Shown here piece after piece: positions 41,260 to 49,872 of a stretch of DNA of 59,372 bases. The stretch lies in assembly GCA_000432855.1 (NCBI GenBank), contig HF990867.1:1-59372 (forward strand). Direction: 5' to 3'. The DNA is from Firmicutes bacterium CAG:822 (lineage in GTDB: Bacteria; Bacillota_I; Bacilli_A; RF39; UBA660). The position numbers and the translations under genes were made by a program. Position 1 is the first letter of the stretch, and every line of letters begins with the position of its first letter. Below the pieces are notes generated by a model. It made no database searches. It was not told the origin of the DNA and was given only the letters and a program-made list of their open reading frames with translations.

Positions 41260-42033
41260 ATGGCACGTCACAAGGTGGAAATTGCGAACGTGAATACTGC
41301 GAATATTAAAGTTTTGAGTTTAGAAGAACAATTAGAACTTTTTAAGAGGTATCAAAGTGGTGATGATGAAGCGAAGGAAAAATTAATAAATGGTAATTTG
41401 AAATTGGTATTATCTGTTTTGAAAAGTTTTTCGGGCAGAGTAGATAATTTAGATGATTTATTTCAAGTAGGGGTTATTGGTTTAATTAAAGCTATCGATA
41501 ATTTTGATTTAGATCATGAGGTGCGTTTTAGTACTTATGCGGTTCCAATGATTTTAGGTGAGATAAAAAGGTACTTGAGAGATAATAGCAGTTTAAGGGT
41601 TTCTAGAAGTATTAAGGATTTAGCTTATAAAGCTTTAAAGGTTAAAGATGAACTTACATTTAAAGAAAATAAGGAACCAACTACTTTAGAGATTGCGGAA
41701 AGGCTGCATATTCCAGAGTGGGAGGTTGTACAGGCTTTAAATTCACTTAAGGATACAGTAAGTATGTTTGAACCAATTTATAATGATGGTGGGGATGTTA
41801 TTTATTTAGCTGATCAACTTTCTAATGATGAAAGTGTTTATGATTTGGAGACAAAGATAGCTTTAAGAAATGCTTTACAGCAAATTAAAGAAAAAGAAAA
41901 GTATATTATTTTACAAAGATATATGATTGGCAGAACACAGACAGAACTAGCTGAGGAAATTGGAATTAGTCAGGCACAAATATCGCGTTTAGAAAAGAAT
42001 GGTTTAGCGAAGATTAAAAAGTTGATTAAATAA
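41260..42033 (+). CDS. sigG: RNA polymerase sporulation sigma factor sigma-G
   Basis: A 257-residue sigma factor with the sigma-G N-terminal signature MARHKVEIANVNT (Bacillus: MSRNKVEICGVDT). Region 2 is NLKLVLSVLKSFSGRVDNLDDLFQVGVIGL and STYAVPMILGEIKRYLRDNS. Region 3 is SRSIKDLAYKALKVKDEL. The diagnostic SMFEPIYNDGGDVIYLADQL and region 4 (RTQTELAEEIGISQAQISRL) follow. It directs late forespore genes. AAAGGAGA is the ribosome binding site but is sequestered by the leader hairpin, as known for sigG in Bacillus. A terminator follows directly, and a TnpB gene lies downstream. Confidence 0.96.
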   Translation: MARHKVEIANVNTANIKVLSLEEQLELFKRYQSGDDEAKEKLINGNLKLVLSVLKSFSGRVDNLDDLFQVGVIGLIKAIDNFDLDHEVRFSTYAVPMILGEIKRYLRDNSSLRVSRSIKDLAYKALKVKDELTFKENKEPTTLEIAERLHIPEWEVVQALNSLKDTVSMFEPIYNDGGDVIYLADQLSNDESVYDLETKIALRNALQQIKEKEKYIILQRYMIGRTQTELAEEIGISQAQISRLEKNGLAKIKKLIK

Positions 42034-42056
42034 ACATGCTGTGGTATGTTTTTTCT
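42034..42056 (+). terminator. Intrinsic terminator of sigG
   Basis: ACATGC (42034-42039) pairs with GTATGT (42044-42049, one G-T pair), followed by T6. Confidence 0.7.
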
Positions 42057-42163
42057 TTGTATACTAGGAATTTGCTTTGCAAAAGGTAAAAGTTTGCAAA
42101 AAGTTATTTACAAGAACATCTGTATGTGATATAGTGAATGCAAAAATGATAGAAGGTGATGAT

Positions 42164-43312
42164 GTGAAAATACTAAAAGGCTATGTGTTTAGAATGTATC
42201 CAAATAAAAAGCAAGAAGAACTAATTAATAAAACTATTGGGTGCTGTAGATTTATATATAATTATTTTCTGGATGATAAAATAAAAGAATATAAGATAGC
42301 AGGAAAAAGTAAAAGCGCATATGAACAAATAAAACTAATACCATCACTTTCTAAAGAATATCCTTTTTTAAAAGAAGTAGATAGCTGCGCTTTAAGAAAT
42401 AGTTTGTTTAATTTAGAAGATGCTTATAAAAGATTTTATGACGGAAGTGGATATCCTAGATTTAAAGTAAAAGGTGTACATGAAAGTTATAAAACTAATA
42501 ATATAAAAAATAGTTATAAAGGTAATAATTATAACAGTATAAAACTAGATTTAAAAAATACAACTATTACCTTACCAAAATTAAAAGAAGTAAAGATAAG
42601 AGGATATAGAAATAAAGAAGTAATACTTGGTGAAGTAAAAAGTGCAGTAATTAAAAAAGATGCAGGAAGATATTATGTAAGTGTCTTAATAGAAGAAGAA
42701 TTAATCAAACCAGCATTTGTTCCAACAAGTATAATAGGACTAGATTTAGGAATAAAAGATTTAATAGTAACATCATTTAATGAAAAAATAGAAAACAATA
42801 TAAAAATTAATACAAAAAGAATGATAGGTTTACAAAGAGGTTTAGCTAGATGTAAAAAAGGAAGTAAAAACAGATATAAGATGAAACTTAAAATACAAAG
42901 ATTATATCAAAAGATAAGGAATGCAAGAAAACATATGATACATGGTATAACAAATAAATTAATAAACGAAAATGATATTATAGTAACTGAGGATTTAGAT
43001 GTAAAAAGTATGCAGAAAAATCACTATGTAGCTAAAGGATTAAATGAAAACCCAATATCAGAGATAATAAGAGTACTTAAATACAAAGCTAATTGGAATA
43101 ATAAGAAACTAATCCAAATACATAGATATTATCCAAGTAGTCAAATATGTAGTGTATGTGATTACAAAAATAAAGAGATTAAAGATTTAAGTATAAGAAA
43201 ATGGGAATGTCCAGTATGTCATACAGAGCACGAACGTGATTATAATGCAGCAGTTAATATAATGTTTAAAGGTTTAGAAAAATACATGTTATATCTAGAA
43301 CAAGGTATCTAA
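42164..43312 (+). mobile_element. tnpB: IS200/IS605-family TnpB RNA-guided nuclease, without TnpA
   Basis: A 382-residue TnpB. It starts KILKGYVFRMYPNKKQEELI and keeps the RuvC triad Asp194 (GLDLGIKDLIV), Glu276 (DIIVTEDLDVKSM) and Asp359 (ERDYNAAVNIM). Its zinc ribbon is CSVC...CPVC. All catalytic residues are present, so it is probably active. The frame is open from 42077, but AAGGTGATGAT places the start at GTG 42164. TnpB cuts DNA next to a TAM guided by an omega RNA from the element's right end, which helps IS605 elements persist. No TnpA transposase is found beside it, so it is a solo TnpB element inserted after sigG. Confidence 0.92.
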
Positions 43313-43424
43313 TCATAAATTTTGACAGACAAATAAAATAAGTAGGGTGGCGACCATCCGATACTGGTCTATGGAGAAGCCTTAGGTTTCTGTGAAGTAG
43401 AAAAAGCTTACCGTGAGGTAAGCT
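43313..43424 (+). ncRNA. Putative omega RNA / right end of the TnpB element
   Basis: Directly after tnpB lies a G-rich structured stretch (GTAGGGTGGCGACCATCC, GGTCTATGGAGAAGCC, GGTTTCTGTGAAGTAG) of the kind that ends IS605-type elements. It closes with the perfect hairpin AGCTTACC-GTGA-GGTAAGCT (43405-43424). The guide would be taken from the bases after the hairpin, starting at about 43425. A further CCAAAAT/ATTTTGG dyad follows. Confidence 0.7.
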
Positions 43425-43482
43425 AATGCCAAAATTTATTTTGGTATTTTGTTCTATATGATACAATTAAAGTGGTGAGAAT

Positions 43483-44031
43483 ATGAAGTGCCCAAAGTGC
43501 AAGAGTAAAATGATCGATGGAGTTTGTATTAAATGTGGTTATATGAAGACTGGAACAAGTGTTAAAATTAATTATGATTATCAGAAAAGCGATTTAGAAC
43601 TCTATGAAAAAGATTATGATAAGATGATTCATAATAAAGGTTTATTGAAACCATTTTTACTTGGATGTTTATATATTGGATATAAAGGACATTTAATAAC
43701 TGGAGTATTATTATCATTTATAGAGTTAACAGCTTTTTATTATGTTTATAGATTTTTTGAAGCTTTTGCATTTAATTATCAAATGGTTTTTGGGCTTATG
43801 ATGACCCTAATTATTTGGCTTTTTATAAGGTTATTATTGGCAGGATTTTTGAATTCTTTTATCCTTTATTTAGATAAAAAAAGTATAGAGAAAAATAAAA
43901 AAAATAACTCTAAAAATTATAAAGTAATTTTAGTTAACCATAACAGTAATAGAGCATTTTTACTTTTTTTGAATATAGTAATATGTATATTTCTTTTTTT
44001 AATTTTTTTGATAGTTATGAGTTTATTTTAA
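43483..44031 (+). CDS. Zinc-ribbon membrane protein
   Basis: A 182-residue protein with an N-terminal zinc ribbon (KCPKCKSKMIDGVCIKCGY: two CxxC pairs). A cytosolic stretch of about 45 residues is followed by three or four membrane helices (GVLLSFIELTAFYYVYRFFE, MVFGLMMTLIIWLFIRLLLA, LLFLNIVICIFLFLIFLIVM). Similar zinc-ribbon membrane proteins recur at 48679 and 49873. GTGGTGAGAAT precedes the ATG. It is separated from tnpB by the omega RNA region. The function is unknown. Confidence 0.75.
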   Translation: MKCPKCKSKMIDGVCIKCGYMKTGTSVKINYDYQKSDLELYEKDYDKMIHNKGLLKPFLLGCLYIGYKGHLITGVLLSFIELTAFYYVYRFFEAFAFNYQMVFGLMMTLIIWLFIRLLLAGFLNSFILYLDKKSIEKNKKNNSKNYKVILVNHNSNRAFLLFLNIVICIFLFLIFLIVMSLF

Positions 44032-44046
44032 AGTAGGTGATATTTA

Positions 44047-44790
44047 ATGAGAAAACCAATTATTGGTGTTTTAGCGCCCAGGCGATTTGATAAAGACGAT
44101 CCGTTTGAATGTCAAAGTAGGTTTGTCGATAATTTTCCTAAAAGGATTATTGAAGCTGGGGGAATACCTATAGGGTTACTATTTCCCGATGAGAATTTTA
44201 ATGAAGAAGAAATGAAGATGATAGATGGTTTAATTATTCAAGGTGGTCCACATTTAGGCAGTTCACATATATGCGCACTTCATTATGCTTATTTACACAA
44301 AATACCAGTTTTAGGGGTTTGTTTGGGGATGCAGACGATGGCTGGGTATGAATGGTTTAGACAAAAACATTTAGATAAAATTGATTATAATGTTATCTCT
44401 AAAGATTTTAGTTATGATGATGAGCCTAATTATTTATATGATGAGGTTGGTCATAATAAGTTAGATCCGTTTAATATAAAAGATATTGAGAAGTGCAAGC
44501 ACAAAGTATTTATTGATAAAAATTCTAAATTGTTTGATGTTTTTCAGACGGAAGTTTTAGATATGCCATCACTTCATAATTCGATGGCTAGAGAAGAAAT
44601 CTTTGAAAATGATGACTGTATTTTTAAGGTTACAGGTATAAGTGATGATAATGTAATTGAAGTGGCCGAGAGTAAGAATGATTGGTGGTGTGTGGGGGTA
44701 CAATTTCATCCAGAATTAGAAACAGAAAACTTGAGATTATTTGAAAAATTAATAGAAGAAAGTTTAAAATGTAAATTTGACAGTAAATGA
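44047..44790 (+). CDS. Gamma-glutamyl-gamma-aminobutyrate hydrolase-like peptidase C26
   Basis: A 247-residue class I glutamine-amidotransferase-fold hydrolase. The nucleophile elbow VLGVCLGMQTMAGYEW holds Cys92, the oxyanion strand is IDGLIIQGGPHL, and the His-Glu pair is in GVQFHPELE. Close relatives (PuuD-like) hydrolyse gamma-glutamyl bonds of glutamine- or GABA-conjugates. N-terminal PIIGVLAPRRFDKDDPFE is typical. TAGGTGAT precedes the ATG. It begins 15 bases after the zinc-ribbon gene and is followed by a serine hydrolase, so a small operon is likely. The substrate is not certain. Confidence 0.88.
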   Translation: MRKPIIGVLAPRRFDKDDPFECQSRFVDNFPKRIIEAGGIPIGLLFPDENFNEEEMKMIDGLIIQGGPHLGSSHICALHYAYLHKIPVLGVCLGMQTMAGYEWFRQKHLDKIDYNVISKDFSYDDEPNYLYDEVGHNKLDPFNIKDIEKCKHKVFIDKNSKLFDVFQTEVLDMPSLHNSMAREEIFENDDCIFKVTGISDDNVIEVAESKNDWWCVGVQFHPELETENLRLFEKLIEESLKCKFDSK

Positions 44791-44835
44791 GTAAATTATT
44801 ATAATAACGGATGATATTTTAAGAAAGGAACTATT

Positions 44836-46302
44836 ATGGAAAGACAAGAATATTTAGAAATTATTACGGAAGAAGAATATAAATTGATTAACGAACTTGT
44901 CCAAAATGGAAAATTACAAGAATATTATTATTTAATAGAAATGTTTGATCAAGAAAAAGAAAATCTTGTGAATAACATTAATAAAACTCCGAAAGAAATA
45001 TATAATGGAATTATTTCTACATATTTAAAAACGGTTAAGGGAATTAGTTTGTTAGTGCCTGGTTTAAGTACAGGTATTAAAGATGCTAGAAGTGGAGTTA
45101 ATATTTATACTTATGATGGAGTAACTAAAAAAGATGGTCAAGCAGTGGACGAAAATACACGTTTTGATTTGGCTAGTTCAACTAAACTATTTACAACTGT
45201 AGAAGCTTTAAAATTAGCTGAAGAAGGTAAGTTTGATTTAGATAAATTAGTATCAGAATATAAAGATGGTAAGTATGGTAATTTAAATATTCCAGTAGAA
45301 AAAATGGCCAAATTTTACTATGATTTAAGAACTGATGGTAGATTAGATGAAAGAGATGGAGAACTTTCATTAGAAGAGTTACAAAGAAGACTTGCTTCAA
45401 CTACTATAGCTAAGGAAAAAACTTTTGTTTATAGTGATATTCCGTTTATTATCTTAAAGGATATATTACCTGAGGTTGATGACTATTTTAAAAAATATTT
45501 TAATGAAGAAATGGGCCTTTTACAAACTAGTTATGATAGAAGTTTTGGAGTATTAACTGGTATGAGAGATAATGAAACAGTTAACGATCCAAAAGCTAGG
45601 GTTATGGAAAGATATAGTTTAAATCCTGGTCATGCAGGTATCTTTAGTACTTCTAAAGACTTAGTTAAATTATTTGAAAGTTTAAATAATGGATTTTTAT
45701 CTAATGAATCTATTACAAAGATGGTAACACCAGCTTTAGATACACCTATTTTATTAAATCCAGATGGAACAATTATGTATAAGAAAAATAGAGATGGTTA
45801 TACATCTGGAATTCAAAATGTCAATAGAGGTATGGCAGTTTACTATAAACACCCAGAAGGTATTAGGGCAAATGAAATGGTTGATGCGATGGGTAATGAG
45901 TCATTTGCAACTGCTGGATTTACTGGTACCTGGGCAACATTTGATTTGAAAAATGGTTTAACAGCTAATATTTTAGCTAATCCACTTTCTGATGAGAGTG
46001 AAAGAGAAGTTGTTATCGATAATGAAAAATTTAATATTGTAGATTGTGGTAAACACTTTGAAGATGGAACTAAATTTAGAGTAGCTGGAAAGATTTCTAA
46101 AGTATTAGATGGTGAAGGTAATGTAGTAGGAAGCGCACCATTTACAAGAATTACCAATACTTTAAAAGAAGAACAGATTTATACTTTGCTTAAATTAAGA
46201 CTTGCTAAAAATGTGTTAAGACGTAAGGCTGAACTTGAACAAAGCGAGGTTTTAGATGATGAAATTTCTAGAATTTTTGAAATGACTAGGGTTATTAAAT
46301 AA
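44836..46302 (+). CDS. Serine hydrolase of the beta-lactamase/PBP class C family
   Basis: A 488-residue protein with a serine beta-lactamase-like core. The SxxK motif SSTK is at 114-117 (RFDLASSTKLFTTVEALKLA), the tyrosine motif is YSD (KTFVYSDIPFIILKD), and the C-terminal substrate strand lies near AGFTGTWATFDLKNGLTANI in the HxG/KTG position. No signal peptide is seen, so it appears cytosolic, which is unusual for this family. The first 60 residues form a helical extension. Likely activity is esterase, peptidase or D-amino-acid hydrolysis. AAGGAA precedes the ATG. A terminator follows. Confidence 0.85.
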   Translation: MERQEYLEIITEEEYKLINELVQNGKLQEYYYLIEMFDQEKENLVNNINKTPKEIYNGIISTYLKTVKGISLLVPGLSTGIKDARSGVNIYTYDGVTKKDGQAVDENTRFDLASSTKLFTTVEALKLAEEGKFDLDKLVSEYKDGKYGNLNIPVEKMAKFYYDLRTDGRLDERDGELSLEELQRRLASTTIAKEKTFVYSDIPFIILKDILPEVDDYFKKYFNEEMGLLQTSYDRSFGVLTGMRDNETVNDPKARVMERYSLNPGHAGIFSTSKDLVKLFESLNNGFLSNESITKMVTPALDTPILLNPDGTIMYKKNRDGYTSGIQNVNRGMAVYYKHPEGIRANEMVDAMGNESFATAGFTGTWATFDLKNGLTANILANPLSDESEREVVIDNEKFNIVDCGKHFEDGTKFRVAGKISKVLDGEGNVVGSAPFTRITNTLKEEQIYTLLKLRLAKNVLRRKAELEQSEVLDDEISRIFEMTRVIK

Positions 46303-46305
46303 TTA

Positions 46306-46336
46306 GAAAATAATTTGAGTCATTTTCTTTTTTTTA
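46306..46336 (+). terminator. Probable intrinsic terminator
   Basis: GAAAAT (46306-46311) pairs with ATTTTC (46322-46327), followed by T-rich sequence. Confidence 0.55.
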
Positions 46337-46366
46337 TGTAATATAATTAAATGGGTGGAGTGTATG

Positions 46367-46585
46367 ATGCTTTCGGATTTACAAAATAAAGATATTATAA
46401 ATGTGTTTGATGGTAAAAAGGTTGGGTCAATTATAGATGTTAGTTTGGATAATGAAGGAAAGATAATTGAAATGAATGTTCAAAGAAGAAGGTTTATATT
46501 TTTTAGTGGTGGGGTTTTTAAAATTAAGTGGTCACAGATTGACAAGATTGGTAAAGATGTTATACTAGTAAATGTGAATACCTAG
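46367..46585 (+). CDS. ylmC: YlmC/YmxH-family PRC-barrel sporulation protein
   Basis: A 72-residue PRC-barrel protein: LSDLQNKDIINVFDGKKVGS, IIDVSLDNEGKIIEMNVQRR and FKIKWSQIDKIGKDVILVNV. YlmC/YmxH proteins are small, found in spore formers and expressed in sporulation. Their role is unclear. GGTGGAG lies before ATG 46364 and ATG 46367. The second gives better spacing and the family start MLSDL (compare MRLSEL). It lies nine bases before the glycosyltransferase gene and is probably co-transcribed with it. Confidence 0.88.
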   Translation: MLSDLQNKDIINVFDGKKVGSIIDVSLDNEGKIIEMNVQRRRFIFFSGGVFKIKWSQIDKIGKDVILVNVNT

Positions 46586-46594
46586 GAGGTTATT

Positions 46595-47611
46595 ATGAAG
46601 ATATTACTACATACAGGAAAGTTTAAAGATGTTGAAAAAAGTGGAGTAGGAAGAGCGATTGTGCATCAAAAAAAGGCATTGGATTTAATGCATATTCCAT
46701 ATACTACTGATCCAAATTCTGAGTTTGATATAGCGCATATTAATACAATTTTTCCGGAGTCTTTGATGCTTGCTAAAAAGTGTAAGCAAATGGGCAAGAA
46801 GGTTATTTTTCATGCTCATTCTACAGAAGAAGATTTTCGTAATTCATTTAAACTTTCAAATGGAGTATCTCCATTATTTCGTCAGTGGCTTAAACTTTGT
46901 TATGGGTCAGCTGATTTGTTAATTACTCCAACAGAATATTCTAAAAGAGTTTTGGAAAAGTATGATTTAGGTAAAGAAATTATTCCAATATCTAATGGTA
47001 TTGATTTAGAGTTTTTTAAAGCGGACAAAGATAGCCGAAAAAGGTTTAGAAAAAAATATGGTTTTAGCGAAGATGATAAAGTAATTATGGCGGTTGGACT
47101 TTATATTGAAAGAAAAGGGATTTTGGAGTTTTTGGAATTAGCTAGAAGAATGCCGGAATATAAATTTATATGGTTTGGTTATACTAAACCTGCACTTATT
47201 CCTGTTAAAATTAGTGAGGCAATAAAAAATAAAGCAGATAATGTTTATTTTCCAGGTTATGTTGATAGTTCAGAGTTAAAAGATGCCTATGCTGGATGTG
47301 ATTTATATATTTTTCCGACTAAGGAAGAAACTGAGGGAATTGTTTTATTAGAAGCTTTAGCTATGAAGGCCAAAACGTTGATTAACGATATTCCAATTTA
47401 TGATGATTGGCTTAAAGATGGAGTTAATGTTTATAAGGCTAAAAATATTGATGATTTTGAATATAAGATTAAATTAATTTTGAAAGATAAATTACCTGAT
47501 TTAACCGAAGAGGGATATAAGGTTGCTAAAGAGCGAGATATTAAGAAAATTGGCTATAAACTAAAAAAGGTTTATGAATATGTTTTAGAGAAAGATTTAA
47601 TAAATAAGTAA
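46595..47611 (+). CDS. cpoA: Glycolipid glycosyltransferase, CpoA/alDGS type (GT4)
   Basis: A 338-residue GT-B enzyme. The N-terminal block KFKDVEKSGVGRAIVHQKKAL, DIAHINTIFPESLMLAKK and VIFHAHSTEEDFRNSFKLSN closely matches the diglucosyl-diacylglycerol synthases CpoA and Acholeplasma alDGS. The C-terminal GT4 sites are IPISNGIDLEFF, MAVGLYIERKGILEFLELAR and the donor-binding FPTKEETEGIVLLEALAM. It would add the second sugar to a glycosyldiacylglycerol at the inner membrane face, setting bilayer curvature and LTA anchors. TAGGAGG precedes the ATG. Sugar specificity is inferred from family. Confidence 0.88.
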   Translation: MKILLHTGKFKDVEKSGVGRAIVHQKKALDLMHIPYTTDPNSEFDIAHINTIFPESLMLAKKCKQMGKKVIFHAHSTEEDFRNSFKLSNGVSPLFRQWLKLCYGSADLLITPTEYSKRVLEKYDLGKEIIPISNGIDLEFFKADKDSRKRFRKKYGFSEDDKVIMAVGLYIERKGILEFLELARRMPEYKFIWFGYTKPALIPVKISEAIKNKADNVYFPGYVDSSELKDAYAGCDLYIFPTKEETEGIVLLEALAMKAKTLINDIPIYDDWLKDGVNVYKAKNIDDFEYKIKLILKDKLPDLTEEGYKVAKERDIKKIGYKLKKVYEYVLEKDLINK

Positions 47612-47616
47612 GATAG

Positions 47617-47645
47617 CAAGATAACTAGAAATTATCTTGTTTTTA
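47617..47645 (+). terminator. Intrinsic terminator
   Basis: CAAGATAA (47617-47624) pairs with TTATCTTG (47632-47639), followed by T5. Confidence 0.8.
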
Positions 47646-47721
47646 TGTACTAGAAATCTGTTGTGTCATATTTTTCTTGCTTAAGGGGGCGGTCTTTTGT
47701 TATACTTTAGGTGGTGATGAT

Positions 47722-48609
47722 ATGCTTAAAAAAATATTAGATAAGAGAAATTATATTATACTTTTTATAATTATTATTTTGATTATATGGATTATATGGA
47801 TTGTATTTTTTCATAAGAATGAGCCTTATATGGAAACGTTTAATTATTATGGGGAGGATATTACTTTTAGGATTTATGATAAAGTAGATCATAAAAAGTT
47901 AACGAAAGACATAGATAATATATATAAGAAGTATGAGGACGTGGATAATTTAAGTGGTAAAGTAGATGAAGATGAGAAATCTTTAATTGAATATGGTAAA
48001 ATAGCTTACTATAAGACTTATGGATATATTGATATTACCAGTGGAGAATTACTTAAACATTTAAAAAATAACGAAGAATATGATTTTAAAAGTGAAATAG
48101 AAAATGTTATTGTAGAAGATGATAAATTAGTTAATGATATTAATTTTAATTTTGATAATATAATTGGCAGTTATGCGACAAATGATGTTTTATATTATTT
48201 TAAACAAAACGATATAAAAAAATATATAGTGAATGAAAATGGTGATGTGACTACTGGAGATTATTATGACAATGGTAAATATACTGTTAGTATTAATAAT
48301 CCTAATACGGATGAAATATTAGCGGTTGTAGAGTTAGAAAATAAAGCTATTGCAACTAGAAATAAATCGGATGATTTTCAAAGTTATATGGTTAATCCCA
48401 AAACAAGTAAAAAAGAAAATAAATATGATAGTGTAGTAGTTGTTGCGAATGATAATTTGACAGCTAATATGTTAGTGAATGCGATTTATTTAATGGATTT
48501 AGATGAGGGAAAAAATTTAATAAGTGAGTATCCGGCTGAGGCTTTATGGATTAAGGGTGATCAAATTATTAAAACTGATGGTTTTGATAATTATGTGAAA
48601 AAAGATTGA
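47722..48609 (+). CDS. Membrane-anchored ApbE-like protein, probably inactive
   Basis: A 295-residue protein with an N-terminal anchor (YIILFIIIILIIWIIWIVFF). Its domain follows the order of FAD:protein FMN transferase (ApbE): YGYIDITSGELLKHLKNNEE, NIIGSYATNDVLYYFKQNDI (for GGIAKGYAVD), KKYIVNENGDVTTGDYYDNG, KAIATRNKSDDF and YMVNPKTSKKEN. But the glycine-rich and metal-binding residues are changed. The usual ADALATA helix reads ANMLVNA, with Asp and Thr both Asn. It therefore looks like a pseudo-enzyme that may still bind flavin or partners. AGGTGGTGATGAT makes ATG 47722 the start. Confidence 0.75.
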   Translation: MLKKILDKRNYIILFIIIILIIWIIWIVFFHKNEPYMETFNYYGEDITFRIYDKVDHKKLTKDIDNIYKKYEDVDNLSGKVDEDEKSLIEYGKIAYYKTYGYIDITSGELLKHLKNNEEYDFKSEIENVIVEDDKLVNDINFNFDNIIGSYATNDVLYYFKQNDIKKYIVNENGDVTTGDYYDNGKYTVSINNPNTDEILAVVELENKAIATRNKSDDFQSYMVNPKTSKKENKYDSVVVVANDNLTANMLVNAIYLMDLDEGKNLISEYPAEALWIKGDQIIKTDGFDNYVKKD

Positions 48610-48678
48610 TAAATTTAATTTTATAGGATATAATTAAGGCAGATAGAGTTAGTTTTATCTTAGAAAGGAGTAGGGTTT

Positions 48679-49860
48679 ATGTTTTGTCCAGAATGTGGTA
48701 AGAAGAATGCAGATGATGCGAAATTTTGTGAGTTTTGTGGAGTTAAGATTGCAGAAGAAAGTAAAGTTATTTTGCCTAAAAAGCCTAAAAAACCAATGAA
48801 GAAAAAAACAAAAATAATTATTATAGTAGTTATTGTTTTGGTTTTTGTTTTAGGTGGTGGAGGTTTGATTTTATCTAATAATTTTAAACCTTCAAAGATT
48901 GCAACAGAATATTTTGAAGCACTTATAAATAACGATACTGATAAGATTTATGATTATATCAACATCCCAGAAAATGAGTTTACAACTAAAGAAATATTTA
49001 AAAAAGTTGTTGAGACTGAGGATGCTGATGTAGTTAATTATCAAATGGTAAGTGAGGAGAAATCATCAGATGGATTATCTGCACAAGTGACATTTAGTTA
49101 CACGGTAGAAGGTCGTCAAAATCCTTTAACACAAACGATTTACTTAGTTAAAGATAAGAAAAATAAATTACTTATTTTTGACAATTGGAAAATTAGTGAT
49201 GGAAGTTCTTTAGTAGAAGAAGATTATGAAATTACAACATTTAAAGATGCAACTTTGAAATTAGAAGGTGTTACAGTTGATAAGAAGTATAAAAAAGATA
49301 GTGATGATTCTGATTATGATACTTTTGTAATACCGGCATTATTTAAGGGTGAATATGATGTTCAAATGACTTTGAAGAATGGTTTAACTACTGAAAGTAC
49401 ACTTGATGTTGGTGGTTATAGTTCAAGCCTTAATACATTGGAATTATCAGATAAAGATGAAAAGTCTTTAGAAAACACTATTAAAGAAGATGTTAAGAAG
49501 TTATATGATTCAGCTATTGGTAATAAATCATTTAGTGATATAAAAGGTGATTTTGAATATAAAGATTCAGATTTATCAGATTTAGAAGATGCCTATGGTT
49601 CTTTTGCTAGATCAATTCAAAATAATGAGCTTAAGGAATATAATTTAACAAGTTTGGATGTTGATAGAATATCAGTTACTGATGATGGATATTTATATGT
49701 AACAGTTAATTTAGAATATAAATATACGGTTAAAGAGTATTTTTCTGATGATACGGTGTCAAAGTCTGATGAGGATACAGCTTATTTGACTTTTGATTAT
49801 AATGATGGCTTTAAACTTGTAGATATGACAAGTTTGGCAACTTATTTTTCAAGATTTTAA
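48679..49860 (+). CDS. Zinc-ribbon, single-pass membrane protein with extracellular domain
   Basis: A 393-residue protein. The N-terminal zinc ribbon MFCPECGKKNADDAKFCEFCG is followed by a basic patch and one membrane helix (IIIIVVIVLVFVLGGGGLIL, about 47-67), then about 320 extracytoplasmic residues (SKIATEYFEALINNDTDKIY, TIYLVKDKKNKLLIFDNWKI and a late NTF2-like end YLYVTVNLEYKYTVKEYFSD). The layout matches TcaA/YvbJ-like Gram-positive proteins, which sense cell-wall stress. AAGGAG precedes the ATG. It ends 12 bases before a second zinc-ribbon gene, forming an operon. The ligand is unknown. Confidence 0.82.
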   Translation: MFCPECGKKNADDAKFCEFCGVKIAEESKVILPKKPKKPMKKKTKIIIIVVIVLVFVLGGGGLILSNNFKPSKIATEYFEALINNDTDKIYDYINIPENEFTTKEIFKKVVETEDADVVNYQMVSEEKSSDGLSAQVTFSYTVEGRQNPLTQTIYLVKDKKNKLLIFDNWKISDGSSLVEEDYEITTFKDATLKLEGVTVDKKYKKDSDDSDYDTFVIPALFKGEYDVQMTLKNGLTTESTLDVGGYSSSLNTLELSDKDEKSLENTIKEDVKKLYDSAIGNKSFSDIKGDFEYKDSDLSDLEDAYGSFARSIQNNELKEYNLTSLDVDRISVTDDGYLYVTVNLEYKYTVKEYFSDDTVSKSDEDTAYLTFDYNDGFKLVDMTSLATYFSRF

Positions 49861-49872
49861 GGAGGAGAGATA

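Noticed and set aside
42077..42163. In-frame N-terminal extension of TnpB
   Set aside because: The family begins with a KxYxFRxYP block, and AAGGTGATGAT directly precedes GTG 42164.
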